Shown: positions 15,447-23,719 of the stretch, piece after piece
Layout: the number at the start of each line of letters is the position of its first letter
Numbering within the stretch: the stretch's first letter is position 1
NCBI RefSeq assembly: GCF_001485475.2
Contig: NZ_DF977001.1
Span: forward strand, 464,001 to 528,000
Source of the DNA: Tepidanaerobacter syntrophicus
GTDB taxonomy: Bacteria > Bacillota > Thermosediminibacteria > Thermosediminibacterales > Tepidanaerobacteraceae
Direction of reading: 5' to 3'
DNA length: 64,000 nt
The notes under the pieces: generated by a model
What the model was told of the DNA's origin: nothing
The model's database searches: none
Seen by the model: the letters and a program-made list of their open reading frames with translations, nothing else
Position numbers and translations under genes: made by a program

Positions 15447-17029
15447 TTATCTTGTTCCAAGTATGATAATTTGTTATGAGTTACTGCGTGATGGTCAAAA
15501 ACATGAACCCATCCGTCGTACTTTTCCGGTTTAAAGACTGTATAATCAATTGTATTGTAGATGGGCAGTATTGGTATCTCGTCTGATATAAGCTTTTGAA
15601 GCTCCATTATCATCGATTTTCTTTTTTGTTCATCAAGTTCAGCAAGCTGCTCTTTGCAAAGTCGGTTTATATCGGGATTGCTGTAACCGCAAATTACATT
15701 GGATGTGGGACCGGCATCGCAAGCTGCGGTTGCCGCATAAACTTCCCTGAGACAATCGGCATCCGCCCCCCAGCCGCCATGTCCGATTATGGCAAGTTCA
15801 TAATCACAGTTTTTAACACAGCTGTCGCGGGTTTTCATGTCTACCGAACGAACATCGATATTGATTCCGGCTTTTGCGAAATTGATTTTAAGAAGTTCTG
15901 CGATTCTGGCTTCTTGTTGGCTGTCCGATATTAGCAGCGCCAGGTTTAATGATTTATTATTTAAAAGTTCTTTAGCTTTTTCTATATCAAAATCATATCG
16001 CGTAACATCGGGATTATACCATATATGATCAATCGGTAAATATCCGGGGCTTGCGGGAACCGCCGCGCCTCGTGCTACTTTTTCGATAAGTTCGTCAACA
16101 TTTACTGCATGGGCAATTGCTTTTCTTACGTTTATATCCGCTAATTCCGGTTTTTTCTCCATATTAAATAAAAGTTTATAACCCCAGAAGGCCGGACTTT
16201 TAAGGATTTTAAATTCCTTATTGTTTCTATATCGATCAATTAAATCCGGCGGAACATCCAAAACATCGATTTCTCCGTTTTCGAAAGCCAGCACCGGATC
16301 ACTTACCGGGATAAATTCAATAACATCTACCCCAGGCTTCCGTCCCCAGTAATCTTTAAATGCTTGGAATCGGTATTTGCCCTGTTCTTGACTATAATCC
16401 GTAAGTATGTACGGTCCGCATCCTACTAATTTATCCAAATCCATTATTTTTTTGGGATCATCTATGTCCTTCCAGATATGCTCCGGAATTATCCTGACAA
16501 TCCCCACTCTATCCAGTACTGTAGCGTTAGGATCTTTTACCACTATTTTTACCCGGTCTTCATCAATAACCTCTATTTTTTCTATAAATGGTTTGCTATC
16601 AATTAATAAGCTGTTTGACACCGGAGGATGTTTTTCGAAATACTCGAAAGAAAACTTCACATCTTGGGCGGTAAGCATCTTTCCGTCATGCCATTTGACC
16701 TTAGAGTTTAAAAGAAAGGTATACTCCCTGCCGTCCGATGAGATAGTCCATTCCTTCGCCAGCCATGGAATAAGACCGTCTTCTCCTTTTTCCAGAAGGC
16801 TGTCATAGATAAGACGCATTTTCGATGCTCCAGGTCCCCGAGAATAGTGAGCAAATGGGGAAGGAAACCCCCAATCCCCGCCTTCCAGGCGTATTACCAA
16901 TGAGCCGCTTTGACTTCCGGTGCTGCCTGTACTTTTTTCTGTGGTTTTTGCGCCGCAGCCTGCCATATTTAAAATCGCAATTATGAGTATCATTGCAGCA
17001 AGCAGTTTGGTTATTTTTGATTTTTTCAC
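15443..17029 (-). CDS. ABC transporter substrate-binding lipoprotein (family 5)
   Basis: Extracytoplasmic receptor of the importer. The 528-residue protein has a signal peptide with lipobox MAGCG (Cys near residue 25), a short Ser/Thr/Gly linker, and the family 5 SBP core: WTISSDGREYTFLL and WHDGKMLTAQDVKFSFEY near 110-130, the classical signature. Family 5 proteins bind peptides, nickel or metal complexes, opines and some sugars. It lacks an obvious His pair marking a nickel-binding NikA, but this cannot be judged without structure. First gene of the ABC part, 60 nt downstream of the FmdE gene. Confidence 0.88.
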   Translation of the reverse strand: MKKSKITKLLAAMILIIAILNMAGCGAKTTEKSTGSTGSQSGSLVIRLEGGDWGFPSPFAHYSRGPGASKMRLIYDSLLEKGEDGLIPWLAKEWTISSDGREYTFLLNSKVKWHDGKMLTAQDVKFSFEYFEKHPPVSNSLLIDSKPFIEKIEVIDEDRVKIVVKDPNATVLDRVGIVRIIPEHIWKDIDDPKKIMDLDKLVGCGPYILTDYSQEQGKYRFQAFKDYWGRKPGVDVIEFIPVSDPVLAFENGEIDVLDVPPDLIDRYRNNKEFKILKSPAFWGYKLLFNMEKKPELADINVRKAIAHAVNVDELIEKVARGAAVPASPGYLPIDHIWYNPDVTRYDFDIEKAKELLNNKSLNLALLISDSQQEARIAELLKINFAKAGINIDVRSVDMKTRDSCVKNCDYELAIIGHGGWGADADCLREVYAATAACDAGPTSNVICGYSNPDINRLCKEQLAELDEQKRKSMIMELQKLISDEIPILPIYNTIDYTVFKPEKYDGWVHVFDHHAVTHNKLSYLEQDK

Positions 17030-17089
17030 ATCAAATCCCCTATCTGAATGTTTTGTTTTTTTGTCAGGGTTGGCTAATTACTTTAAGGC

Positions 17090-17620
17090 TTACCAACCTC
17101 TAGAATAATCATCAAAACAGTCTAGGCACACGGGATTATTATTTACCATACGTATTTTATGCTCAGGAGCGCCTTCGCCGCATTTTGTACATTTTATTGT
17201 ATTAAATATCCGAGCCTTTTTCGGCAAATCAAAACCGGGATTCTTAAATTCAAACAGTTCTTCAACGGGGCTTTCCAGGATAGCTTTCTTGCGCTCATCC
17301 TTTGAAAGTTTATCATTATCATCCCTGGGTTTTAATACTATACGCAATTTTTGTCCTGTGTCTCGTCGGAAGAAAGTAAAAGCCTGTTTGCCTGTACCTC
17401 GGTATATTAAGTTTCCTTTACCTAGCGTACATCCCGTAACAACCTGGACTGCGTCAACGCCGCACGCATCATTTTCTGTAACGCAAACTATTTCTTCATC
17501 TTTAGAAAAATTTACACCGAGTTTTTCCCGCGCCGCTTCGCATACTTTAAATCCGATAGCAAGACCCGGGCACTCATGACCGTGAAATTCCACACATTTT
17601 TGCCAAAGCTGCTCATCCAT
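17090..17620 (-). CDS. FmdE family protein with C-terminal zinc ribbon
   Basis: The 176-residue protein carries the FmdE domain (PF02663): FHGHECPGLAIG near residues 11-22, VTENDACGVDAVQVVTGCTLGKGN near 50-73 with the conserved Cys residues, then a zinc ribbon with CTKCGE and CLDCF near the C-terminus. The family was named after subunit E of formylmethanofuran dehydrogenase but is widespread in anaerobes without that enzyme; its activity is not firmly known, and it binds metal. ATG at 17620 follows AAGGAGAGATTTTTT; a longer frame to 17671 lacks a site. It sits between a methyltransferase and a peptide/nickel-type importer, which suggests metal or metal-cofactor handling. Confidence 0.88.
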   Translation of the reverse strand: MDEQLWQKCVEFHGHECPGLAIGFKVCEAAREKLGVNFSKDEEIVCVTENDACGVDAVQVVTGCTLGKGNLIYRGTGKQAFTFFRRDTGQKLRIVLKPRDDNDKLSKDERKKAILESPVEELFEFKNPGFDLPKKARIFNTIKCTKCGEGAPEHKIRMVNNNPVCLDCFDDYSRGW

Positions 17621-17660
17621 AAAAAATCTCTCCTTGTGATTTAGTATAAAGCGATACAAA

Positions 17661-17704
17661 TAATGAGCCAAGACTCATAAATTTTAAGACTTCATGGCTC
17701 ATTA
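17661..17704 (-). repeat. hairpin between methyltransferase and FmdE genes
   Basis: TAATGAGCC and GGCTCATTA form a perfect 9-bp stem across 26 nt on the minus strand; TTTG follows but no true T-run. It may cause partial termination or protect or process the mRNA inside the operon. Confidence 0.5.
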
Positions 17705-17725
17705 CAGTCTCTGCGACCTAATTAC

Positions 17726-18313
17726 TTATTTTTTACCGATAACTATAAACATCTCTTCGCTGTCTATAGTAAAGAAAGGTTCAAGCCCTGCCTCTTTCAT
17801 AAATCCCTCTATAACATCTGCTTCAGGCAGGTCATCGTTATTTACCGCATCAGAGCTTTTTGTATGGAGCTCATTTATAGCTTTTCTGCTCTGGGAGTGA
17901 GCTATTACAAGCCTACCGCCGGGCTTAAGAAGCCCTGCCATACGAGATATCACTTTTGGTTTATCTTGAAAGTGAGGGAAAACTGAGTAGCACATTATAA
18001 CATCAAAATGGTTTTTAGGAAGATGCACATCGTAAATATCTCCCAGAACAAAACGAACATTGTTAAAAGGGTGCTTCTGCTTTGCAACCTCAAGCATCTT
18101 TTCCGCAAGATCAATGGCTGTAATTTCTCCCTCATCACCTATCATTTCATGTATATAGGGAATCATAACACCTGTTCCTGTGCCTACATCTAAAACGCAA
18201 TCACCTTGTGATATCCCTGCCGCTCTAGCTATATATCTAAGTTTTGCTTCATCATGGTTGCACATCTGGTCCCATTTATCCGCTACTTCATTAAAAAATT
18301 CTCTATGGTTCAA
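17726..18313 (-). CDS. class I SAM-dependent methyltransferase
   Basis: Seven-strand Rossmann methyltransferase. The 195-residue protein shows motif I VLDVGTGTGVM near residues 39-49, an acidic motif II (AIDLAEKML), GDIYDVHLP and the motif VIMCYSVFPHF, closest in style to UbiE/ArsM-type small-molecule methyltransferases (Methyltransf_11/25). The start is TTG at 18313 after GAGGGAGGG, overlapping the ECF S gene by 11 nt. The substrate is unknown. It lacks the Cys triad of ArsM arsenite methylases. Its position, coupled to an ECF S component and upstream of FmdE, suggests modification of an imported or chelating molecule. Confidence 0.85.
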   Translation of the reverse strand: MNHREFFNEVADKWDQMCNHDEAKLRYIARAAGISQGDCVLDVGTGTGVMIPYIHEMIGDEGEITAIDLAEKMLEVAKQKHPFNNVRFVLGDIYDVHLPKNHFDVIMCYSVFPHFQDKPKVISRMAGLLKPGGRLVIAHSQSRKAINELHTKSSDAVNNDDLPEADVIEGFMKEAGLEPFFTIDSEEMFIVIGKK

Positions 18314-18845
18314 GGGTATCCCTCCCTCTTGCCCTTATTTGATATTTCTTAAGCAGCAAAACTACTGCAGGAATAAATATTAATTGAATTGCTATTCCTG
18401 GCAGCCCTTTTGTAATACTTGCAGCAATAAAGGCGAAGGGTGTGGGGAATTTGGCACCGAAAAATGTCGTGAGCATCCATACGGCAACACCGGATACAAT
18501 GCGGCCTAAAATCATGCTGCAAACTAAGGATATATAAACATTTTTGTGAAGCTTTCTATACATAAAACTTGTCACATAACCATAAGCGGCAAGTTCAAAA
18601 ACCATGTAAGGCATTACCGGAAAAGCAGGAGGCATGCCGGTAAAAATAGAACTTAAAATTGGTGTCAAGGCTCCTACCGCCGCTGCAGCAGGCGCATCCA
18701 AGAAAAATCCCGAAAGCAAAACCGGTATGTGCATCGGCAAAAAGGTTGAACCAAGTCCTAGCACATGAAACATCATCGGCAGGACAATTCCGAAAGCGGT
18801 AAAAACACCTGCAAGAGCTATCTGGTATAAATTATCATTTCTCAA
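18303..18845 (-). CDS. ECF transporter S component, substrate unknown
   Basis: Substrate-binding membrane subunit of an energy-coupling-factor vitamin or metal transporter. The 180-residue, about six-helix product has the N-terminal ALAGVFTAFGIVLP segment used to dock on the shared EcfT, then PMHIPVLLSGFF and LTPILSSIFTGMPPAFPVMP, which fit the PF12822 type. TTG at 18845 is chosen because AGGGGTG lies six bases upstream; GTG at 18854 and the frame to 18911 lack a usable site and would run into the leader terminator. No EcfA/T genes are nearby, so it would share a module encoded elsewhere. It is the first gene of the operon. Confidence 0.8.
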   Translation of the reverse strand: MRNDNLYQIALAGVFTAFGIVLPMMFHVLGLGSTFLPMHIPVLLSGFFLDAPAAAAVGALTPILSSIFTGMPPAFPVMPYMVFELAAYGYVTSFMYRKLHKNVYISLVCSMILGRIVSGVAVWMLTTFFGAKFPTPFAFIAASITKGLPGIAIQLIFIPAVVLLLKKYQIRARGRDTLEP

Positions 18846-18882
18846 ATTTGGCACCCCTATCTGATTATTATTTAAGAGAAAA

Positions 18883-18939
18883 TAAAAAAACCATGAATAA
18901 AGCCGTTTCATTCAGCTAAACAGCTTAACCTTCATGGTT
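18883..18939 (-). terminator. leader attenuator terminator of the ECF-S/FmdE/ABC operon
   Basis: Minus strand AACCATGAA (18931-18939) pairs perfectly with TTCATGGTT (18889-18897), with an inner AAGCTG/CGGCTT stem, and runs into seven T residues. Its 5' arm is the same segment as the second AUGAA hairpin, so the two structures exclude each other. Confidence 0.85.
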
Positions 18940-18966
18940 TGTCTACTTTATGGCCTTCATGACCAT
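18927..18966 (-). ncRNA. tandem AUGAA-loop hairpin leader (candidate riboswitch, class not recognised)
   Basis: Right after the predicted transcription start the minus strand gives hairpin 1, UGGUC-AUGAA-GGCCA (18951-18965), an 11-nt linker, and hairpin 2, AACC-AUGAA-GGUU (18927-18939). Both have the same five-base loop closed by a C-G pair. Hairpin 2 competes with the terminator. Two identical-loop hairpins recall the design of the guanidine-II (mini-ykkC) riboswitch, whose loops are ACGR instead. I know of no class with AUGAA loops; ligand binding is inference. Confidence 0.5.
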
Positions 18967-18974
18967 TTGATAAA

Positions 18975-19003
18975 ATTTTAACATTTGCTTCTCTTTTTGT
19001 CAA
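18975..19003 (-). promoter_or_regulatory. promoter of the ECF-S/FmdE/ABC operon
   Basis: Minus-strand TTGACA (18998-19003), 17-bp spacer, TAAAAT (18975-18980). Transcription would start near 18968, placing hairpin 1 at the very 5' end. Confidence 0.8.
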
Positions 19004-19155
19004 CACAAAGTTTGTCGCGAGCAGATAAAACTAAATACAAAAAGGTGGGTTTCTTGAGCTGATCCTTGTCAAGTAGATAATCTAATTTTAATTAATTAGA
19101 CTGTCCACTTTGAAAGTATCATACATATCTTTCTCCTACCTTTAATATATTGGAT

Positions 19156-19923
19156 CTACTTAAAATATATAGCAATAAAGCCCAATACAACTGTTACTAT
19201 TAACCCGAAAGCCCACTTTTGCAGTCCGCTAATTTCTTTATGGATATCATTGAATTTTTCATCTACTCTATCAAACCTTGCATCAGTTTCTTTTCTTATG
19301 GACTCAAGCCTAATATCTACTCTATCAAATCCAGAATCGGTTTTATCGGATAGGTCTTTGATCTCCTTATGAACTGTGTCAAACCTAGCATCGGTCTTAT
19401 CTGACAGGTCTTTGATTTCCTTATGAATCGCCTCAAACTTAGTATCAGTTTTATCTGATAGGTCTTTAACTTCCTTACGAACTGCTTCAAACTTGCTCTC
19501 GGTCTTATCTGATAAGTCTTTAATTTCCTTATGAACCGCATCAAACCTGGCATCGGTTTTATCTGACAGGTCTTTGATCTCTTTATGAACTGTGTCAAAC
19601 CTAGCATCGGTCTTATCTGATAGATCTTTGATTCCCTTATGAACTGCTTCAAACTTACTATCGGTCTTATCTGATAGATCTTTAATTTCCTTACGAATCG
19701 CCTCAAACTTAGTATCAGTTTTATCGGATAGGTCTTTGATCTCCTTATGAACTGTGTCAAACCTAGCATCGACCCTGTCAAATTTTGCATCCATGCGATC
19801 TCTTACATCGTTTATTTGTTGTGATAGATAAAAATATCCTGATTCATAAATCTTGGGTTCATGAGTTTCGTTTTGCCGTTGTTCACCATTACCGCCGGCA
19901 ATTTCTTTTTCTGCCACGCTCAT
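19156..19923 (-). CDS. coiled-coil repeat protein with C-terminal membrane anchor
   Basis: The 255-residue protein is mostly one long coiled coil made of eight near-identical 18-residue units of the form KEIKDLSDKTDARFDTVH (about residues 55-200), preceded and followed by degenerate RFDRVD units. A single C-terminal TM helix (WAFGLIVTVVLGFIAIYF) is followed only by K. The layout resembles Bdr/DUF1640-like tail-anchored coiled coils; function unknown. The start ATG at 19923 is eight bases after GGAGG. An extended -10 TGATATAAT lies about 30 nt upstream. It is a lone gene without clear operon partners. Confidence 0.75.
   Translation of the reverse strand: MSVAEKEIAGGNGEQRQNETHEPKIYESGYFYLSQQINDVRDRMDAKFDRVDARFDTVHKEIKDLSDKTDTKFEAIRKEIKDLSDKTDSKFEAVHKGIKDLSDKTDARFDTVHKEIKDLSDKTDARFDAVHKEIKDLSDKTESKFEAVRKEVKDLSDKTDTKFEAIHKEIKDLSDKTDARFDTVHKEIKDLSDKTDSGFDRVDIRLESIRKETDARFDRVDEKFNDIHKEISGLQKWAFGLIVTVVLGFIAIYFK
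19310..19790. repeat. eight 54-bp tandem repeats within the coiled-coil gene
   Basis: The 54-bp unit encoding 18 residues recurs about eight times (core GATAGGTCTTTGAT and variants on the plus strand). Some neighbouring copies differ by only a few bases, so the array can expand or shrink by recombination. Confidence 0.85.
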
Positions 19924-20098
19924 CACCCCTTCCTCCGCTTAAAACCATTATATCATTAATTACCGTAAGTTTCCATAAAGCCTTCCATTTCTCTGTTCTT
20001 TCAAACAGGCTTAAAGCTTATGTAAAAAAATCCGGCATAGCATATCAAAAGGCACCGGGAGTGATAAGGTAATGTTAGAGCTTTCAAATGTGAATGAA

Positions 20099-20136
20099 TT
20101 AAAAAGGCGAATAATTCAGGTTCCTAATTATTCGCC
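20099..20136 (-). terminator. terminator of the cdaA-cdaR-glmM operon
   Basis: GGCGAATAATTA/TGAATTATTCGCC stem followed by TTTTTAATT on the minus strand, 14 nt past the glmM stop. The stretch 19930-20098 holds only the coiled-coil gene's promoter. Confidence 0.88.
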
Positions 20137-20149
20137 AACTCTTTTTTAT

Positions 20150-21499
20150 TTATCTCAGTTCTTCTTCTATCACTTGGGCAACAGATTTTGCTACTTTTTC
20201 GATTAAATCTTGCTGTTCACCTTCTACCATTACACGAATAAGGGGTTCTGTGCCTGAGGGGCGAACTAAAATTCTACCTCTGTCCCCTAACAAAGCTTCA
20301 TTTTCTTTTATGACTTTTTGTATATGCTCATTTGTGTCATAGCCTGTCTTGTCTGCTACTCTTACATTTATCAGAACTTGGGGGTACACCTTCATTACTT
20401 GCCTTAGCTCGGAAAGCTTTTTGCCTTCATCTACCATTACATTGAGAAGATTTACGCCGCTTATCATTCCATCTCCTGTAGTATGATAGTTTAAGAAGAT
20501 TACATGGCCTGATTGCTCTCCACCCAAAGTGTATCCGCTCTTTAGCATCTCTTCTAGAACATAGCGATCGCCGACTTTAGTGCGGACTAAATTTATACCT
20601 GCCTTCTTCAGTGCCACTTCAAGACCCATGTTGCTCATTACTGTAGCTACTACAGTATCTTTTTTTAAGAGTCCTTTATTTTTAAGATATATGCCACATA
20701 TAGCTAAAACATGATCACCGTCGACTATCTCTCCCTTTTCGTCAACTGCAATCAGTCTATCCGCGTCTCCATCAAATGACAGCCCAACATCTGCTCCAAT
20801 TTTTTTAACATACTCGCAAAGGCTTTCCGGATGGGTGGAACCGCAATTAACATTTATATTAGTGCCATCTGGCTCATTATTTATTATGTAGACATCCGCC
20901 CCCAGTTCTTGTAAAATCATGGGTGCTACTTGGTAAGATGCTCCATTGGCACAGTCAACTGCTACTTTTAAACCTTTAAATCTGGTGTTGTCTCCTATTA
21001 CAGATTTCACAAAGTCTATGTAGTGCCTTGCCGCATCATCTTTTGTATAGATTCTGCCAACGTTCGGACCAATCGGTGTGTTAATAGTGCCACTTTCATC
21101 ATCCAGCAATGCTTCGATCTCATCTTCTAAAGCATCGGGCAGCTTATATCCGTCTTTATTGAAAAATTTTATGCCATTGTATTCTACGGGATTATGAGAA
21201 GCCGATATTACAGCTCCTGCATCAGCATTAAAGTAACGTGTAAGATAGGCTATTGCAGGTGTTGGCATTACCCCGACTTTTAAAACGTCAGCACCTTGTG
21301 AGCATATGCCGGCCGCCAGTGCAGCCTCTAACATATCTCCGGATATTCGCGTATCTTTGCCAACTACAATAATTGGCTTCTCATGAAGTTTTGACAAAAC
21401 ATGTGCTCCGGCGCGGCCCAATTTGAAAGCTAAAAGTGGCGAGAGATCTTTGTTAGCTACTCCTCTGACTCCATCTGTTCCAAAAAGCCTAGGTTTCAT
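20150..21499 (-). CDS. glmM: phosphoglucosamine mutase
   Basis: Converts glucosamine-6-phosphate to glucosamine-1-phosphate for peptidoglycan precursors. The 449-residue product has the expected full length: N-terminal RLFGTDGVRG, catalytic phosphoserine loop ISASHNPVEYNG near residue 100, metal loop SFDGDADR near 240, sugar loop GGEQSGH near 325 and the C-terminal phosphate loop RPSGTEPLIRV near 410. It lies 17 nt after the cdaR homologue, in the canonical cdaA-cdaR-glmM order of Firmicutes; GlmM is known to bind and inhibit CdaA in characterised species. Confidence 0.97.
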   Translation of the reverse strand: MKPRLFGTDGVRGVANKDLSPLLAFKLGRAGAHVLSKLHEKPIIVVGKDTRISGDMLEAALAAGICSQGADVLKVGVMPTPAIAYLTRYFNADAGAVISASHNPVEYNGIKFFNKDGYKLPDALEDEIEALLDDESGTINTPIGPNVGRIYTKDDAARHYIDFVKSVIGDNTRFKGLKVAVDCANGASYQVAPMILQELGADVYIINNEPDGTNINVNCGSTHPESLCEYVKKIGADVGLSFDGDADRLIAVDEKGEIVDGDHVLAICGIYLKNKGLLKKDTVVATVMSNMGLEVALKKAGINLVRTKVGDRYVLEEMLKSGYTLGGEQSGHVIFLNYHTTGDGMISGVNLLNVMVDEGKKLSELRQVMKVYPQVLINVRVADKTGYDTNEHIQKVIKENEALLGDRGRILVRPSGTEPLIRVMVEGEQQDLIEKVAKSVAQVIEEELR

Positions 21500-21516
21500 T
21501 TAATTTCCTCCTTCAT

Positions 21517-22731
21517 TTATTGCGAAATTTCGCTAATGACAACATGAATATCGCTCGGCTCTATTTTAATAATTCTGTAAGGCCTAGAGATATCTCCTTG
21601 AACTTTGACTGTATGTTCTCCTGCCGTAAGTCCTGTAAGATCGATTTTGAGCTTTACCATGTTCTCATTTACTTTATCAATGATACTATTGGGACCGCTG
21701 ACTGTCAATATTAATTGAGTCTGTTCTACACTTGCGCTCAAACCGGAAGCAATACCTTCTATAGTAACATTATCGCTATTTAAATTTAATGTTGTTTCAC
21801 TGAGTTTTTCAATTTCCACAGTAACTTTAGCTGTCCTTACATCCTCGTCAAAGCTTGTAATACCATTAGGAAAAATCAGATCTACATCAAATGTTGTCGT
21901 AGAAGTTCTGTCTTGGATATTTATAGGCTCAGTTGTAATTGATTGGACATTAGCAAGCTCCTCTTCACTGCCGGTTACGATAATCGACGGTGGGTCTATC
22001 CTGACATCTCTGATGATATATCCCTCCGGTGGATTGCCTTTTATATTCGGGATAATCTGTGTATTTGCCACAGGCACTATTGGAACTGTAACTTCTACTG
22101 TTTGAGGAGTAAATGTAATTCTCTTTTGTTCTTTTCCGTTTTTATCTAAAACTTTAAATGGGAAATTGCCTATTATCGGCTTATCTTTGCCTGATACATC
22201 TATATATACAACGACCTTATTTACTGCCTCGACAGCACTGCGCGGGCCCTTAACTGTGACATATTGAGGACTAACTTGTGCTGGCCTTGCGGCAAAGCCT
22301 TGAGCAGTGGTGCCTGTAACTTCTACTGTAACAGGCCGCTCTTCTTCGATAACAGCTTCTAGTGTTACCAATATTTCTCTCGGGTAAACATCTATTAGTT
22401 CTATATTTGGCGGCACGACCACATCAACGCGAATGAGGTTTTCTCCCTCAATCCGTCCTTTCATGTTCATTTCGGCACTGATATCGTCTGATTTCAGATC
22501 GGAAACCAGGCTTCTGCGCCCTCTAACTTTAACATTCACCTTAAATTCTGCTGATTCATCCTTTAGGACCAGCTTTTCTTCATCAAGGTTTACTAGCTTA
22601 ACGGGAACATCTTTTATAATATAAGTTACTTGAGGATTTTGTTCATTCATCACATATAGCCACATTAAAACTGCCAAAATTATCGAGAGGATTTTAATTG
22701 CTGTATCATCATCAAATAGTCTTCTATGCAT
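21517..22731 (-). CDS. cdaR: YbbR-domain regulator of diadenylate cyclase
   Basis: Membrane-anchored extracytoplasmic regulator of CdaA. The 404-residue protein has one N-terminal TM segment (IKILSIILAVLMWLYVM, residues about 12-28) and then four YbbR-type beta repeats of about 85-90 residues, each containing VTVxGP or VTGS turns followed by PxxVxV strands. It overlaps cdaA by 8 nt, which implies translational coupling. It has the usual three-to-four-repeat length for this family. Confidence 0.92.
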   Translation of the reverse strand: MHRRLFDDDTAIKILSIILAVLMWLYVMNEQNPQVTYIIKDVPVKLVNLDEEKLVLKDESAEFKVNVKVRGRRSLVSDLKSDDISAEMNMKGRIEGENLIRVDVVVPPNIELIDVYPREILVTLEAVIEEERPVTVEVTGTTAQGFAARPAQVSPQYVTVKGPRSAVEAVNKVVVYIDVSGKDKPIIGNFPFKVLDKNGKEQKRITFTPQTVEVTVPIVPVANTQIIPNIKGNPPEGYIIRDVRIDPPSIIVTGSEEELANVQSITTEPINIQDRTSTTTFDVDLIFPNGITSFDEDVRTAKVTVEIEKLSETTLNLNSDNVTIEGIASGLSASVEQTQLILTVSGPNSIIDKVNENMVKLKIDLTGLTAGEHTVKVQGDISRPYRIIKIEPSDIHVVISEISQ

Positions 22732-23548
22732 TATTCTTCCTCCACGACGACCATATGGATGGTCTTTTCTCTTTTATTTCGTAAATATCCCTTAGCATGT
22801 TTTTAAGTGTTTCTGCATCTAAATAGCGGGTAAGCTTTCCATCTTTTGCCACTGAAATTACTCCTGTTTCTTCTGAGACAACAACTGCTACCGCATCAGT
22901 TTCTTCTGTAATGCCTAAAGCGGCTCTATGCCTTGTTCCAAGTTCCTTGCTTAAATTAGGATTTGCCGTAAGCGGAAGATAGCAACTCGCCGCCATTATC
23001 CTGTCATTTCTTATTATTACCGCTCCATCATGCAATGGTGTATTGGGAATAAAAATATTTATAAGAAGTTCTGCAGAAACCCGACCTTCTATTTTAACCC
23101 CTGTCTCAATGTATTCGTTTAATCCAGTCTGTTTTTCAAGGACAACAAGGGCTCCTATTTGCTCTTTTGAAAGTTCTTCTGCAGCTTCTGCTATACAGTC
23201 AAAAAGTTGATTCATTTCATCTTCGGCCAATCCAAATAAGGGTGTTGAAAAAAGTTTACCCCTGCCTAATTGTTCAAGAGCTCTTCTAAGCTCAGGCTGA
23301 AATACCACAATAAGCGCTATTACTCCTACTGTCATTGCATTGCGCAAAATCCAATTTATTGTGTAAAGTCCCAGCCATTCGCTAAGTTTTGTAGAAACAA
23401 CAAGAACCACCAAACCTTTTAAGAGTTGCACGGCCCGAGTGCCTCGAATCAGCTGTATAGCTTCATAAGAGACAAAAGCTACTATAGCTATATCCAGTAA
23501 ATCTCTTAAACGAAAACCTTTGAAAAGCTCAAGAATCTGTAAAGACAT
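22724..23548 (-). CDS. cdaA: diadenylate cyclase (c-di-AMP synthase)
   Basis: Makes cyclic di-AMP from two ATP. The 274-residue product has three N-terminal TM helices (to about residue 90) and a DAC domain with DGAVII near 165 and RHRAALG near 200, the two catalytic signatures, both intact. ATG at 23548. It is the first gene of the cdaA-cdaR-glmM operon. A TATAAT hexamer lies about 40 nt upstream on the minus strand without a clear -35. Confidence 0.96.
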   Translation of the reverse strand: MSLQILELFKGFRLRDLLDIAIVAFVSYEAIQLIRGTRAVQLLKGLVVLVVSTKLSEWLGLYTINWILRNAMTVGVIALIVVFQPELRRALEQLGRGKLFSTPLFGLAEDEMNQLFDCIAEAAEELSKEQIGALVVLEKQTGLNEYIETGVKIEGRVSAELLINIFIPNTPLHDGAVIIRNDRIMAASCYLPLTANPNLSKELGTRHRAALGITEETDAVAVVVSEETGVISVAKDGKLTRYLDAETLKNMLRDIYEIKEKRPSIWSSWRKNNA

Positions 23549-23719
23549 GTTTTCACCCCATTGGCACTCTTTTTATTCCTATGAAAATATTATAGCATTT
23601 AATTTTGATTTAGTATATTATAGAAGTCTTCTGCTGGCCCTTTTACGTTTATTGTTTAAATGATATAATACTTTATAGTTATTAAAAATCAATGTTAAAA
23701 GGAAAAAGGAGGAGATTTT

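Noticed and set aside
19317..19790. 157-codon frame inside the coiled-coil repeats
   Set aside because: Shadow frame created by the 54-bp repeats; the other frame has signal for start, ribosome site and a membrane anchor.
19310..19790. CRISPR-like array
   Set aside because: Repeats are contiguous 54-bp coding units with no unique spacers.
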